Assembly: GCA_951217055.1 (NCBI GenBank)
Contig: OX578276.1
Span: 31,085,505 to 31,149,504, forward strand
DNA length: 64,000 nucleotides
Direction: 5' to 3'
From: Gerris lacustris
Taxonomy: Eukaryota > Arthropoda > Insecta > Hemiptera > Gerridae
Shown here: positions 1 through 11,980 of the stretch, one piece after another
How the letters are laid out: each line of letters starts with the position of its first letter
Position numbering within the stretch: the first letter of the stretch is position 1
The notes under the pieces: model-generated
Told to the model about the DNA's origin: nothing
Databases searched by the model: none
What the model saw: only the letters and a program-made list of their open reading frames with translations
Translations under genes and position numbers: made by a program

Positions 1-600
1 ACTAAGTTGATTGTTAGTTCGAAGATTTTATGTAACTTACTCAGAGCTAATAAATTAAATACTAAGTTGATTGTTAGTTTGAAGATTTTGTGGAACTTAC
101 TCAGAGCTAATAAATTAAATACTAAGTTGATTGTTAGTTCGAAGATTTTGTGGAACTTACTCAGAGCTAATAAATTAAATACTAAGTTGATTGTTAGTTC
201 GAAGATTTTGTGGAACTTACTCAGAGCTAATAAATTAAATACTAAGTTGATTGTTAGTTCGAAGATTTTGTGGAACTTACTCAGAGCTAATAAATTAAAT
301 ACTAAGTTGATTGTTAGTTCGAAGATTTTGTGGAACTTACTCAGAGCTAATAAATTAAATACTAAGTTGATTGTTAGTTTGAAGATTTTGTGGAACTTAC
401 TCAGAGCTAATAAATTAAATACTAAGTTGATTGTTAGTTTGAAGATTTTGTGGAACTTACTCAGAGCTAATAAATTAAATACTAAGTTGATTGTTAGTTC
501 GAAGATTTTGTGGAACTTACTCAGAGCTAATAAATTAAATACTAAGTTGATTGTTAGTTCGAAGATTTTGTGAAACTTACTTATAGCCAATAAATTAAAA
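1..600. repeat. 60-bp satellite, about 10 head-to-tail copies
   Basis: Ten near-identical 60-bp units run from the first base of the window, so the array continues upstream. Units differ at a few positions (a C/T after TTGTTAGTT, and TTATG versus TTGTG in the first unit); the last unit is degraded. Because 60 is a multiple of three, one frame stays open over 188 codons as a 20-residue repeat. There is no composition or context that suggests a real protein. Confidence 0.97.
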
Positions 601-998
601 ACTAAGCTAGTTGTTTCTATATAGATTTTTTTGTAAAACTTAATCTTTTTTTTACTAATGATGTGATTGTAAAGAACTTTCTTAGAAAAATTTGCAATTT
701 ACTTTTATATATGCCATATTTGTTTTCACTCATCAAACAATGTTTTGGGGGGAAAACTTACATATTCTTACTCTATCTGAAAATAGCTTTAAAATAAATG
801 TGACGTTAAATTATTTAACACCCACACGTCAGTCATATAAATTTTTAAAATACCAACAAATAATGGTAATTTTGTAATTATAGTTGCATATTATTTTCCT
901 ACTCTTCAAGACTTTTAGAACAATGTACAATATCTCATGCTAACAAAATTATATTTTGTTTAGTCTTCCGCCATATTGGCTGCTATCTTAAAAATATT
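601..998. other. AT-rich spacer, nothing recognised
   Basis: Unique AT-rich sequence between the satellite and the first transposon. I see no exon, RNA gene or repeat structure. Confidence 0.6.
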
Positions 999-1000
999 TA

Positions 1001-1793
1001 CAGTAGAGTCTCGTTTATCCGGACCCCGCTAGTCCGGACATCCGTATAATCCGGACGGGCCAAAAACTATGTACAAATTGGAACCAGGGCCTGTTAAGAT
1101 TTATTAATTGTTAAGATAATTGGAGTTTCTGCTTTTATTGTATATTAAAATGTATAAAATTGTTCCTAGTATAGTTTATAGGTGTATGTTCAATGTTCAA
1201 ACAGTCTAACACGAGGAATACCCGGTATTTTGTTAAAAATTAACAGATTTAAGAATAAGTAAGAACATCGATAAATCTGTTTCGGTTCCATAGAAATGTA
1301 GGGCGGAAGATATAAAGGAAGTGTATTTCAGGAAGTACAATAATCATATATGACTGAGATAGGGAAGGGGTTTAAGAAACATGTAGCAGCGGCTCAACCC
1401 AGTTCCATGAAATTTTTCCAAGCTAACAATGTCTAACTCTTTGTGAAATGATTATCGCTCCTCGAATTTCATATCGGAACTCAGTCTGTTTCTCAGGAAG
1501 TCCCTTCTATACCTGCCACCTGCGTAATAGATTGTCATTTTATTTTAATTCATTTGATATTTGACATGACTGGTGACAGAACAGCTCTTAACTTAAATAG
1601 TGGACTAACGTTGTACAAGCATGTTTTGGAGACTAATAGACGTAATTAATACGATAAAAACCTCGATTTTCATAGTTTTACTCTACTAAAGCTTGTTCTA
1701 CAGACACATTAAAACTGATTCCGTTTAATCCGGACTTTCGGTAATCCGGACTGGGTTCGGTCCCGTTAAACCCGGATTAGCGAGACTCTACTG
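1001..1793. mobile_element. pogo/Tigger-like non-autonomous DNA transposon
   Basis: The ends are inverted repeats starting CAGTAGAGTCTCG. Both carry repeated TCCGGAC-type motifs (TAGTCCGGAC, TAATCCGGAC) inside the terminus. TA dinucleotides flank both ends (999-1000 and 1794-1795), the target site expected for Tc1/mariner/pogo elements. The 793-bp body has no transposase reading frame, so it needs a transposase supplied elsewhere. Confidence 0.88.
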
Positions 1794-1795
1794 TA

Positions 1796-2780
1796 GTTTG
1801 AAATTTTCCAAAAACTATGCAGTTGTCACAAATGCTGAGTGTTGATTTTTGTTCATATCGATCAATTTTTCTACCAGTTACCATTAAACAAACAAAACTT
1901 TTAAAATCCTAATTCTCTGAAATGAATCCATTATTATCATCCTGGCAACACCCATTATCAACACCCTGGCCGTTCTTGATTTCTGATAAACATGCGCGGA
2001 GAGTGTCAAACTTAATCATCCCTCCGTGTATCCTCTAACTAGGTCCTACTTGTAGTGTTTGTAGGGCCGTTTGATCGCAGTTATTGTTTTACGCAAATTA
2101 TAAACTCATGTTATATCTCTGGGGTGAGATTTCACCCGATCTCGTTTCCAAAGTCTTTTTCAAGGAATATTACATGCACAAGGTTTTTTTAAGACCAATA
2201 TAATGATTCTCCTGACATCTTTACGTATCATTCTTACTTGCGGTTTATGAGACTGGTTGCCCCCATTCTGTACCTCCTAACTGTACACTTATCCTGAAAA
2301 ATAAAATCATTCACAACCTTACCTTGAAGAAGGAAATATATTTTCCGAAACGTCGTTAAACTAAAATATTGTGTTTTTATTTTACTTTTGACTGATCCTA
2401 GCTATCCTAAAATAATTATTTAATTATTTCACAGTCAATACCTTGTGGGCTGAGGGTTAAATAATATTGTAACTTAAAAATTAGGTGAAACAATGTAATT
2501 ATTTTTTTTTTTGTACCCACTCTTACTGGAGGTAATGGAAGCATTGTGATTACTCTAAAGTACAAATTTTCTATAATAATTCATCCTTAATTTTCTTTCA
2601 TAATGTTAATAATAAATCTTTTATTGTAGTGAATTTTATAATGACTATTATTGTAATGAGGTAGTCAATCCTTATCTGTTTAATCATTATCTGTTTTAAT
2701 AATGTGATAATAAATAAAATACATATTGACATCAAATTATGAACAAAAATCAATCTATCATATTAACTGAATAAAAAAAA

Positions 2781-2781
<1 letters not shown>
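1796..2781. other. Gene-free AT-rich stretch
   Basis: No exon or RNA gene is visible. A short piece at about 2320-2360 (AAGAAGGAAA followed by CCGAAACGTCG) resembles the 3' ends of some interspersed repeats, but I cannot assign a family. Confidence 0.5.

Positions 2782-2847
<66 letters not shown>
2782..2847. repeat. (AT)n microsatellite
   Basis: Uninterrupted AT dinucleotide run of about 65 bp. Confidence 0.97.
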
Positions 2848-2849
<2 letters not shown>

Positions 2850-3010
2850 ATAAAAAATTAAATTAATTTATTTTGAAGAGGAAGTGGATTAACTCAAATC
2901 AATTAATTCTTGTCTGATTAATTCAAATTGATATTGAATGACATTCAATTCTTTATAAATGAAAGGTCAATTATTGTATATCTACTAGAATTTTCATTAT
3001 TGAATGGCTT

Positions 3011-3140
<130 letters not shown>

Positions 3141-3448
3141 TGTTTGGTTTAAGATCTATTCGTATGACATGTGGATCAAGTAAAATAATGAAAGCCTCAA
3201 AATCCTTAAGCTATGCATACGTTGCAGGTTTTTTCTCTAGGTTTGCTCTAACTAGAGCTATCTGATACTAAAATGTGAGCTGAACCAATCTGTACGTGCT
3301 ATGTGTGTTATGTAATAGATAATCAAATTTTTTAACACTCCTCTAAGATGTATACTTTTAATTTTGTTTACTCTTTAAGATTGTGTCATATAAAATTTTA
3401 TCATTTGTTAAATAAGGAAGTAGAAACAATTTTTAAAAGAAATGATAC

Positions 3449-3531
3449 ACACCTGTGAATAGCAATTTCACCTGGGTGAAAGAGCATAAGAGTAAATCTT
3501 TCACCCAGGTGAAACTGCCATTCTTAGGTGT
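3449..3531. repeat. imperfect hairpin around CACCTGGGTG
   Basis: The arms ACACCTGTGAATAG...TTTCACCTGGGTGAAAG and its near reverse complement face each other across about 15 nt. It is probably a tiny foldback element or MITE remnant; no target duplication is clear. Confidence 0.6.
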
Positions 3532-3864
3532 TTCTTTTTTTTTAAATTTATTTTATTTAACAAATGCTCAAAGTTTATATTAAACATTCTTAAACTTTTG
3601 TTTTACAGTGGTCTTTCGTCCACTTTCCTTTAATTGATTCAGTACATACTTTAAAAAAAAACCTTTTTGGTCTTTGAGATACCACACTTTTGCAATACTT
3701 CTTATCTTCTTACTTCTCTTCTGTTTAAATTTGTTTCTAGTTTAATACCTAAACAATAGCAGCAGCAGAAAGCTTTGTGTTAAAACACTACACCACCAAA
3801 GAAATTCATCTAAATTCAATAAATTGATTTATCAGGAATTGATTTTAGTCTCAGAGAGCTTTAG

Positions 3865-4167
3865 ATTACTCTAGCTAAAGTTAAAAATTAGTAGTGTACA
3901 CACACAACTAGGTTACTCTAGCTAAAGTTAAAAATTAGTAGTGTACACACACAACTAGGTTACTCTAGCTAAAGTTAAAAATTAGTAGTGTACACACACA
4001 ACTAGGTTACTCTAGCTAATGTTAAAAATTAGTAGTGTACACACACAACTAGGTTACTCTAGCTAAAGTTAAAAATTAGTAGTGTACACACACAACTAGG
4101 TTACTCTAGCTAAAGTTAAAAATTAGTAGTGTACACACACAACTAGGTTACTCTAGCTAAAGTTAAA
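3865..4167. repeat. 47-bp satellite, block A (about 6.4 copies)
   Basis: The unit contains GGTTACTCTAGCTAAAG and a GTGTACAC palindrome followed by ACACAACTA. Copies are nearly identical here. The same unit resumes in a more diverged form at 6046-6290, so the array is interrupted. Confidence 0.95.
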
Positions 4168-4326
4168 AAATTCCAAGATAAAAAGAACTTTTTATATACT
4201 ACGTTTTTAAATTTTCTGTTGAATCGTATGTAATGTTGATAATATAATTGTTATTGTTATATAATATATAATTTAAATCAAATTATAATTATTATTAACT
4301 ACGGGAAACAGACAGTGAAAAATACA

Positions 4327-4400
4327 CTCCTGTGCCGGGATTTGAACCACGGGCCTCTATATTTCCAGTATAGCGCTCTTCCATCTAAGCTACGCAGGAG
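4327..4400 (-). tRNA. tRNA-like module (GGA anticodon loop), copy 1
   Basis: Read on the minus strand this folds as a class-I tRNA. The D-arm includes an A box TAGCTTAGATGG, the anticodon stem CTATA/TATAG encloses loop CTGGAAA, and the B box is GGTTCAAATCC. The loop implies anticodon GGA (serine codon UCC), but a true tRNA-Ser has a long variable arm and this lacks one. Two T-stem pairs and one acceptor pair are mismatched. A T5 run just downstream (TGTATTTTTC) could end Pol III transcription. More likely a tRNA-derived repeat than a working tRNA. Confidence 0.5.
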
Positions 4401-4674
4401 AATGATTTTTCACTACCGTAATCGATAACTAGTCCCGAATCCAAGCTTTCAATATTCATATACATTTAGACAGTCAATATTTATGACATTAGAACTAAAC
4501 CAGAATTAACGCTTATAATTATAAAGTACTCAATTAGTACCTGTACCTTGTACAATCAATTCGAAATTCAATTTTTTAAGTTTTTGGTAGTTTTCATACT
4601 ACGGAAAGTTAAATTTTAATTTAAATCAAATTATAATTATTATTAACTACGGGAAACAGACAGTGAAAAATACA

Positions 4675-4744
4675 CTCCTGTGCCGGGATTTGAACCACTA
4701 TACTGGAAATATAGAGGCCCGTGGTTCAAATCCCGGCACAGGAG
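4675..4744. tRNA. tRNA-like module fragment at the palindrome centre, copy 2
   Basis: The 3' half of the tRNA-like module is present on both strands (4675-4698 reverse, 4721-4744 forward) around a 22-nt anticodon-arm piece (4699-4720). The 5' half with the A box is missing, so this copy is broken exactly at the inversion point. Confidence 0.55.
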
Positions 4745-5018
4745 TGTATTTTTCACTGTCTGTTTCCCGTAGTTAATAATAATTATAATTTGATTTAAAT
4801 TAAAATTTAACTTTCCGTAGTATGAAAACTACCAAAAACTTAAAAAATTGAATTTCGAATTGATTGTACAAGGTACAGGTACTAATTGAGTACTTTATAA
4901 TTATAAGCGTTAATTCTGGTTTAGTTCTAATGTCATAAATATTGACTGTCTAAATGTATATGAATATTGAAAGCTTGGATTCGGGACTAGTTATCGATTA
5001 CGGTAGTGAAAAATCATT

Positions 5019-5092
5019 CTCCTGCGTAGCTTAGATGGAAGAGCGCTATACTGGAAATATAGAGGCCCGTGGTTCAAATCCCGGCACAGGAG
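5019..5092 (+). tRNA. tRNA-like module (GGA anticodon loop), copy 3
   Basis: Full 74-bp module identical in its boxes to copy 1, on the plus strand. A box, B box (GGTTCAAATCC) and T5 terminator are intact. The short variable region argues against a genuine tRNA-Ser. Confidence 0.5.
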
Positions 5093-5366
5093 TGTATTTT
5101 TCACTGTCTGTTTCCCGTAGTTAATAATAATTATAATTTGATTTAAATTAAAATTTAACTTTCCGTAGTATGAAAACTACCAAAAACTTAAAAAATTGAA
5201 TTTCGAATTGATTGTACAAGGTACAGGTACTAATTGAGTACTTTATAATTATAAGCGTTAATTCTGGTTTAGTTCTAATGTCATAAATATTGACTGTCTA
5301 AATGTATATGAATATTGAAAGCTTGGATTCGGGACTAGTTATCGATTACGGTAGTGAAAAATCATT

Positions 5367-5440
5367 CTCCTGCGTAGCTTAGATGGAAGAGCGCTATACT
5401 GGAAATATAGAGGCCCGTGGTTCAAATCCCGGCACAGGAG
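5367..5440 (+). tRNA. tRNA-like module (GGA anticodon loop), copy 4
   Basis: A direct tandem copy 348 bp downstream of copy 3, with the same A box, anticodon loop CTGGAAA, B box and T5 run. The flank stays identical to about 5547. Confidence 0.5.
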
Positions 5441-5559
5441 TGTATTTTTCACTGTCTGTTTCCCGTAGTTAATAATAATTATAATTTGATTTAAATTAAA
5501 ATTTAACTTTCCGTAGTATGAAAACTACCAAAAACTTAAAAAATTGAATAATATATAAT

Positions 5560-6045
5560 GTTAGTGAAAAAAAAAATAGTTCCGAATTTATTTACTTCAT
5601 ATAAATGACAACCATCTAGAGAGCTGATCTTAAACCTATAAAAGGACAAATCTTTGTACAACGGATCTCCCCAACACGAAATCTAAAGCGTGCCATCGAC
5701 ATATTTAAAATAATATAATCGATATTTCCTGTTTTGCTGTCATTCAATGTTTATCTATCACAAATTTAAGACCCGTCAAAATGAAGATTGCGTAAATATG
5801 GGACATGGCAAAACAAATAAAATAACTTCCGGATTTTTTCCGAACTAACTTTCCGTACAGCAAAATTTGCTGAAAACCAATTAAATGATGCTGAAAGATG
5901 GCTAAAAGTATTAAAATAATGCATTGTCATCGTGTTCTGAGCTATGCTAAAAGTTTCAAATGTCTAGCTATTCGGGAAGTTAGTTAGAAATCAATTGCCA
6001 GATTTGTACCGGACAAACAAACAAGAAAGCAAGCTAATAAAAACG
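5560..6045. other. Gene-free spacer between the tRNA-like block and satellite block B
   Basis: AT-rich sequence with no recognised exon, RNA or transposon end. Confidence 0.5.
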
Positions 6046-6290
6046 TAAAATTAGTAGTGCACACACACAACTAGGTTACTCTAGTTAAAGTTAAAATTTT
6101 GTAGTGTACACACACAGCTAGGTTACTCTAGCTAAAGTTAAAAATTAGTACAGTGTACACATTCAACTAGGTTACTCTAGCTAAAGTTAAAAATTAGTAC
6201 AGTGTTCACACTCAACTAGGTTGCTCTAACTGAAAGTAAAAAAATAGTACATTGTACTCTCACAACTAGGAAAATCTTGCTAGAGTATGT
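6046..6290. repeat. 47-bp satellite, block B (diverged)
   Basis: About five copies of the 3865-4167 unit with substitutions and small insertions (for example AGTACAGTG for AGTAGTG). Greater divergence than block A fits the edge of an array. Confidence 0.88.
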
Positions 6291-6734
6291 AAACTCTTAG
6301 CTAATTTTTTTTCTTCTGAATACACCTTTAGAAAGGCCGAAACAATGTATGTATCTGTAATTTTCATTTTTGTGTTGGAACCACCTTGGTGACCCTAATA
6401 TACTACTCTGGCAGTGACTTTTATTACCCCTTTTATAATCTCCATTCTGTTTGTCTCTCTGCCTCTTTAACTTTTGAATGTTCGAGAGTAAACATATGAA
6501 AATTTGGATCTTATTAAAGGTGACTTTATGCCACAGTGTTTGATTCAAATTTTTCATTTAATAAGAAATGTATTTTGGGAACTGCAGACTATATTTTGAG
6601 TCTATTCTATAACTCGTTACTTAACTAATTTTTAGCTATTTCAAATATTTTTTATTCTTAACTGATGAAAATTGTGATTTACAAAAGGGAAACATTTGGG
6701 TGATTAAAACAGGATTTTTTTTTTAATATTGATA

Positions 6735-6771
<37 letters not shown>

Positions 6772-6829
6772 GACTTCCTTGTTTGTTATGTCAACATGTA
6801 AAACTGATCATGATTGATGTTGTCATTAG

Positions 6830-6895
6830 GGCCGCCGTTAAAGCTATTGTTGATCAGCCTCCTGTCTCTAAGCCTGCACCTTCTAAGCAATTTGC
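6830..6895 (+). CDS. SLC25A22: glutamate carrier, exon 1 seen (residues 2-22)
   Basis: The exon follows acceptor TTAG and ends at donor GTGAGT. It reads [20 protein letters not shown] from phase +1. Its first base G would complete ATG if the upstream exon ends in AT, giving an ATGGCCGCC start context. The matrix-side N-terminal tail is poorly conserved, so this exon rests on splice signals and phase. Confidence 0.75.
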
Positions 6896-9800
6896 GTGAG
6901 TAATTTTATTTAATTAATTATTGTAATTTATATATAAATTTCCATTATTTTTTATTTGTTTTATCTCTTGTTAGTGATATGTAATGTTTAAATAGATAAG
7001 CACAGAGTTAGTTGCTTAGGAATAAAGAAATACGTCTCTCCAGTAGAAGTAACATTATTGTACAACACTGACAAACCAAACAATCAATCCAACTAAAACT
7101 TACTAGAACAACAACAACACTAACAACAAAACAACTTAACAACTTACAACAACTACAACTTAACCAACAACTTACTTACTGAACTTACTACAACTTAACT
7201 TCAATCCTTACTAGTGATCATCTTCAGCATTGAATTAAGTAGAAATGAGAAAGAGACAGTGTAGGAGTTGAGTGGGGAGAGGGAGGTCCTGTGGCTTTAT
7301 TTTGTTTTTTTGTTAACCATCGTCAAACTTATTTTTGGCCCATGAAATGCATAGAATTCTTTGTAGCCATGAGTTTATGTAGATTAGTTATTTTTCTATG
7401 ATTAATTTTACTGCTAAGTATAAAATTTATTTGTTTTAGTTTGTTACCTAAAATCATCAATGGAGGTATCGCTGGAATCATCGGTGTCTCAGTGGTGTTT
7501 CCTCTGGACTTGGTTAAGACTAGACTGCAAAATCAACCTGTTGGACCTTCTGGAGAACGAATGTACAATTCAATGTAAGTTTAAACTGATTTTATAATAT
7601 TATTATGTATAAGTTTCACATTGCTGAGGTAAATAACTTGTTACTTGTCAATCTGTGTGTAAAATAAATAAGAAAAAACAAGACTGACAATCAGCTCACT
7701 ACACTCGTGTTCTTAGCCCAACCTTACTTACATACTTAGTCGGTTCCTCTTCTACCGTTTGGTGTAGAGGATGACCAAAAGGATTTCCACGTATCTCTAT
7801 TGTGGGCTAGTATCCGAGCACGTTTTAGAGACATTCCTCTCTCGGCCAGGGTGGATGAGATGTTGTACATCCAAGTTGACCTTCTTCCCCTGGGTCTCCT
7901 TCCCTCGCACCTTGCTTTATAGACTTTTTTGGGCAGCCTTTGATTGTCCACTTAGCCCAACCTCATGGTAAAAATATAGTGGAGCTGGAAGAACATTATG
8001 GTCGCATTACTTATTATACATACCTCAAACCACCAGTTAAAATCAAGCCATCAGAGTTAAATGGGATAAAATACGATGAAGCATGGTATCCCTCATCTCA
8101 TAAGCCATAAGAATCAATTAAATTCAGGTTTAACAACTCAATAATCTTTATTCTAGTTTGATTATTATTCCGAGTTTTCCGAAGGTATTGGAAGCTACGT
8201 GATCGTTCTGAAGAACAAACAATTTTTTATCTCTCTGATTTCAAAAATTCCAAAACAGAAATCCGTTTCTGACATCTGGAAACATTTTTGGTTCCGTGTC
8301 TGTCTGTCTGTCGCTCAATTTTCGCGAACCAACATAACTTTAAAACTGCTAGTCTGATTTTAATAAAATTTGGATGGTAGATCATAATTAGCCCTCTGTT
8401 GGTTCCATTTAAGATTCAACCTTCTGCGCCCAATCCTTTCTCTTTCACATGTACACAAACATACATTTATTTGCACTTATGTTTTCAAAAGTACTAATCT
8501 AATTTTTATGAAATTTGGATGGTTCGTCGAAACTAGCTCGAAGATAGTCCCACATTGTGCTCTTTAAATTTTGCTAAATTGATACTTAAATTCATGTAAA
8601 AAATCAAAACAATTTTGACAAATTTAAAATCAAGGGAAAATTATATAAATTTGACAATAGTAAATGCATGAAATCATTAATGTATACAAAATAAGAAGCA
8701 AGGGAGCCATGTGCCATGTGCCACACTAATTGGCAGACTATTTTGTTTTATATCCAATTCCTTTATCATTACAATTTAAATAAAGCTAATCATATAAATC
8801 ATATTTTATTTATTTATTTATTTATTTTTTTGTCCCTAAATTTTATATATATAGTCTTCTTTCGTGTGGGTTGTTCAGGGTAATAAATTTTTATAAAAAC
8901 AACTAAATTGTTTCTAAAAATGGCTATATTTTGACCATCTCCTGGTCATATTCATGCTTAAAACATCGTTATATTTGAATAGTACATTAATTAAAATATA
9001 TTATACATTTTAAATTACATATGATGTTTTAGGCGTGAATATGACCAGGAAATGGTCAAAATATAACCATTTTTAGAAACAATTTAGTTTTTTTTATGAA
9101 AATTTATTACCCTGCACAACCAACACCAAAGAAGACTACGTATTGTTTTTTTTATGTAAATAATTATTTTTGTTTCTAAATTACAGAAACAAGTAATGCT
9201 TTTAATTTATTTATCGTGTGGATTTTTCTTGAGTGGCTTCTCTTTCCTCTAGTTGGACTTTACAATACTTTTATAATAACCTAAATGAGATCTTTCTTTA
9301 GTGGGATTGTAAAGAGATCAATCTATAGATATTGATTGACTTGATTATTTAATATGTGTGGAATTATATGGTGTTATAACTTTGTAACAGAATTAGAGAA
9401 TGTTAATATATATAATACATATGTTAGATAATATTTTATTTTATTAAATAAATAAATAAACATGAGCAACTTGTACTAGTGTCCTTCACCTGGGTGTGTG
9501 AATTTTCACAGCAACTGTTTTCATTAGCAAACATAAATTATTTTCAGTCTAAGTCCAATTTTAGATTCCAAAATAGCACTTTAAATTAGAATCACCCTTA
9601 TAATTTTTGGGACTTTTTTACATTGTTACTCCCCTAGGTTGTTTTTTTTTAGAATATAAATGACTTTTACTAAATAACTATTAAGACAAAGGGATGTTTA
9701 ATCCAATGTACATTGGGACAAAGGAATATCACAAATCTGTTTTTGTAAGGGGAGTAACAGTCTAAAGAAGAACATTCCGTACACCTTCTTTAGATTGTTA

Positions 9801-11939
9801 CTCCTCTCTATTTTTTTTACAAGGGGAGTAACAATCTAAAGAAGTGTCTAATGTTTTATATTGGTATTAATAATTAAGTATTAATTATAAATATCAATTA
9901 AATAATTTTATTGACTGTTTTAGTATTGGTACAGAGTCGATAAGCCAAGTTTCAACTTGAGTTTAGTTCTTTAGAGATGATAGCAAATGCCCTACCGATA
10001 GATATACCCCTGATTCGTTAACAATCACGGCTAGTTAGATTAATTTGAATACTCACAATCATAACTAAATTAAATTGGAATGTTTAATTAGGCACTGACC
10101 TCGACTTTAAATAGACCAAGACATGAATAGAGATTTAATTGTCTAATTAGTTTGTTGTTGTTGAAGCTGAGTCAAGTGATTTTGAATAAAGCTGTCTAAA
10201 CCACTCCACTCAGGAGGAGGTTGTCTAGTAGATCAAGTGGTCATTAGTGAATTCATAAACTATGAGTAAATTAGTCATAAAAACCCTGTCCAACAAACTA
10301 GAGCAAAACATTCTCATATGCATTGACATACCGAATTTCAATTCAATAATATCTAATTATGTGTGTCCTGTTGTGTTCCAACAGGTGATTGTTTACATTT
10401 TGTTATCAATTTTCAGCAAAATCATATTTATTTTCAATTGATGGGAAACTAGATTTTTCCCGGGAAAATAAATAAAACAATTTAATCACAATTGTCAAAA
10501 CTGTTTTTGACTTTTTTTTCTCATTTTGTTGAGGCGCTTTACCTCCAAATTTAGAGCTAAAATTAATTTTCTGATTTCACCCCTGGCCAAGATGTTCCTA
10601 TTCTATAGTATCTGCAGATAATGTGTAATTTCTATAAAAAAAAATAAATAAAAAATCTATTTAGTTGTAAGAAGTGGTGTGGAAGTGATAGCATTCATTG
10701 AAACTACTAAAATGTTTGTAATTCAATTGTTAGGTATAATGTAATAATGACAATATTAAGCTAAAATGAAAACCTTTTGTTGATTGTAAAAAATCAATTG
10801 TTAGATGTTGTACTGCAGTTGTATTGTAATTCATATTAAAACTATAGTCACATTCCATTTTGTTGTTTACTTCTGTTATTTTTTATCTTAAAAATATTAG
10901 TAAAATAAAATGATTCTAGGGTAAACAAGTTCATTGAGTTTTTTTTATTTATAAAGTAAATAATAATCAAAAGTTTCTGTAAGCTTAATTGAGTTACCAT
11001 GAAGAAAAATCCTGTCAATTATGTGAAAAACGCTCCAGTTATTCATCTAGGACATGAAAATTTCACTTTAAATTGGAATCACCCATAATAATTAACTTAT
11101 TAACTTGCTGATGACTCACTCAACCAAAATGGATTAATGTAAAGCATTTATAATAAAAAAACTTAGTTTTTGTGAGGTATTCTTATTTTCATTATTAAAT
11201 AAAATAAAATATCAAACATTAGGGTCTCAAAAATATTCCTGGAAAGTGGAAAAAATTAGTTTATTTTGTATCCTAAATAATGCATGTGGTCTCACTGTGT
11301 CATCAACGAAAATTATGTTTCTCTATGATTTGAATGAAGTTGTTCCTCACAATAAGTATAATAAACAAATAGTTGTCCAAAGAAAAAACTAACAACAGAA
11401 ACACAAAATATAACAAAAATTATGTTAGAAAAAAGTATCTCGCTTCATCAAGCTTAAACAATTTTTATTTTTGAACAACTAATTAGAAAAAGCTTAATGC
11501 ATGAAATAGGGTGTGGCGGTCTTCTATAAACTTTTAGGGCGTGGCAATCGATGCCTTGATGAAAAAGACCATAACAATAGTTTTAATAAAATCAGGTGTC
11601 TACATTAACTCATTTCATTCTTCATTTCATAAAAGGTTGGAAGAACTAATTAATTATACGAACTAATGTTGTTTAGGGTTGTTATCAAAATTCACCAAAA
11701 AAAAAGAAGACGGAAATATGTAAAATAAATCGATCTCGTTTGTACAAAAAGCATCTTAGTTTATTTTTCTATAGTACATAGTGAAAAAATATAATTATAC
11801 AGCTTATAACGCTCTTTTTGATAATTAATTAAGCCGTGGGTTTTGATTATTTTTCCATGAAGCCACTTCAGATAACTGGCATATGGATAATCAACGCTCT
11901 ACTATATGTATGTTTGCTAGTAATTAAATGTGCTTTTAT

Positions 11940-11980
<41 letters not shown>

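Larger units (their letters stand above)
4273..5547. repeat. tRNA-like composite repeat: large palindrome plus tandem copy
   Basis: A unit of about 348 bp carrying a tRNA-like module is present head-to-head and then head-to-tail. Arms of about 430 bp (roughly 4269-4698 and 4721-5150) are reverse complements around a 22-nt centre. A further direct copy follows, with tRNA-like starts at 5019 and 5367, spacing 348. The 12-bp string ATAATATATAAT lies at both edges (4261-4272 and 5548-5559), a possible target duplication, though it is low-complexity. Arm identity looks nearly perfect, so the structure is young or kept uniform by gene conversion. Confidence 0.88.

Noticed and set aside
7..573. 188-codon open frame of 20-residue repeats
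   Set aside because: It is a by-product of a 60-bp satellite; no start context, codon pattern or flanking exon supports a gene.
1..600. CRISPR-like array
   Set aside because: Units are contiguous with no unique spacers, and the genome is eukaryotic. The same applies to the 47-, 39- and 31-bp arrays.
5019..5440. Genuine tRNA-Ser(GGA) genes
   Set aside because: The cloverleaf is class I with a short variable region and has mismatched T-stem and acceptor pairs; the repeat context favours tRNA-derived repeats. Kept as tRNA-like at reduced confidence.
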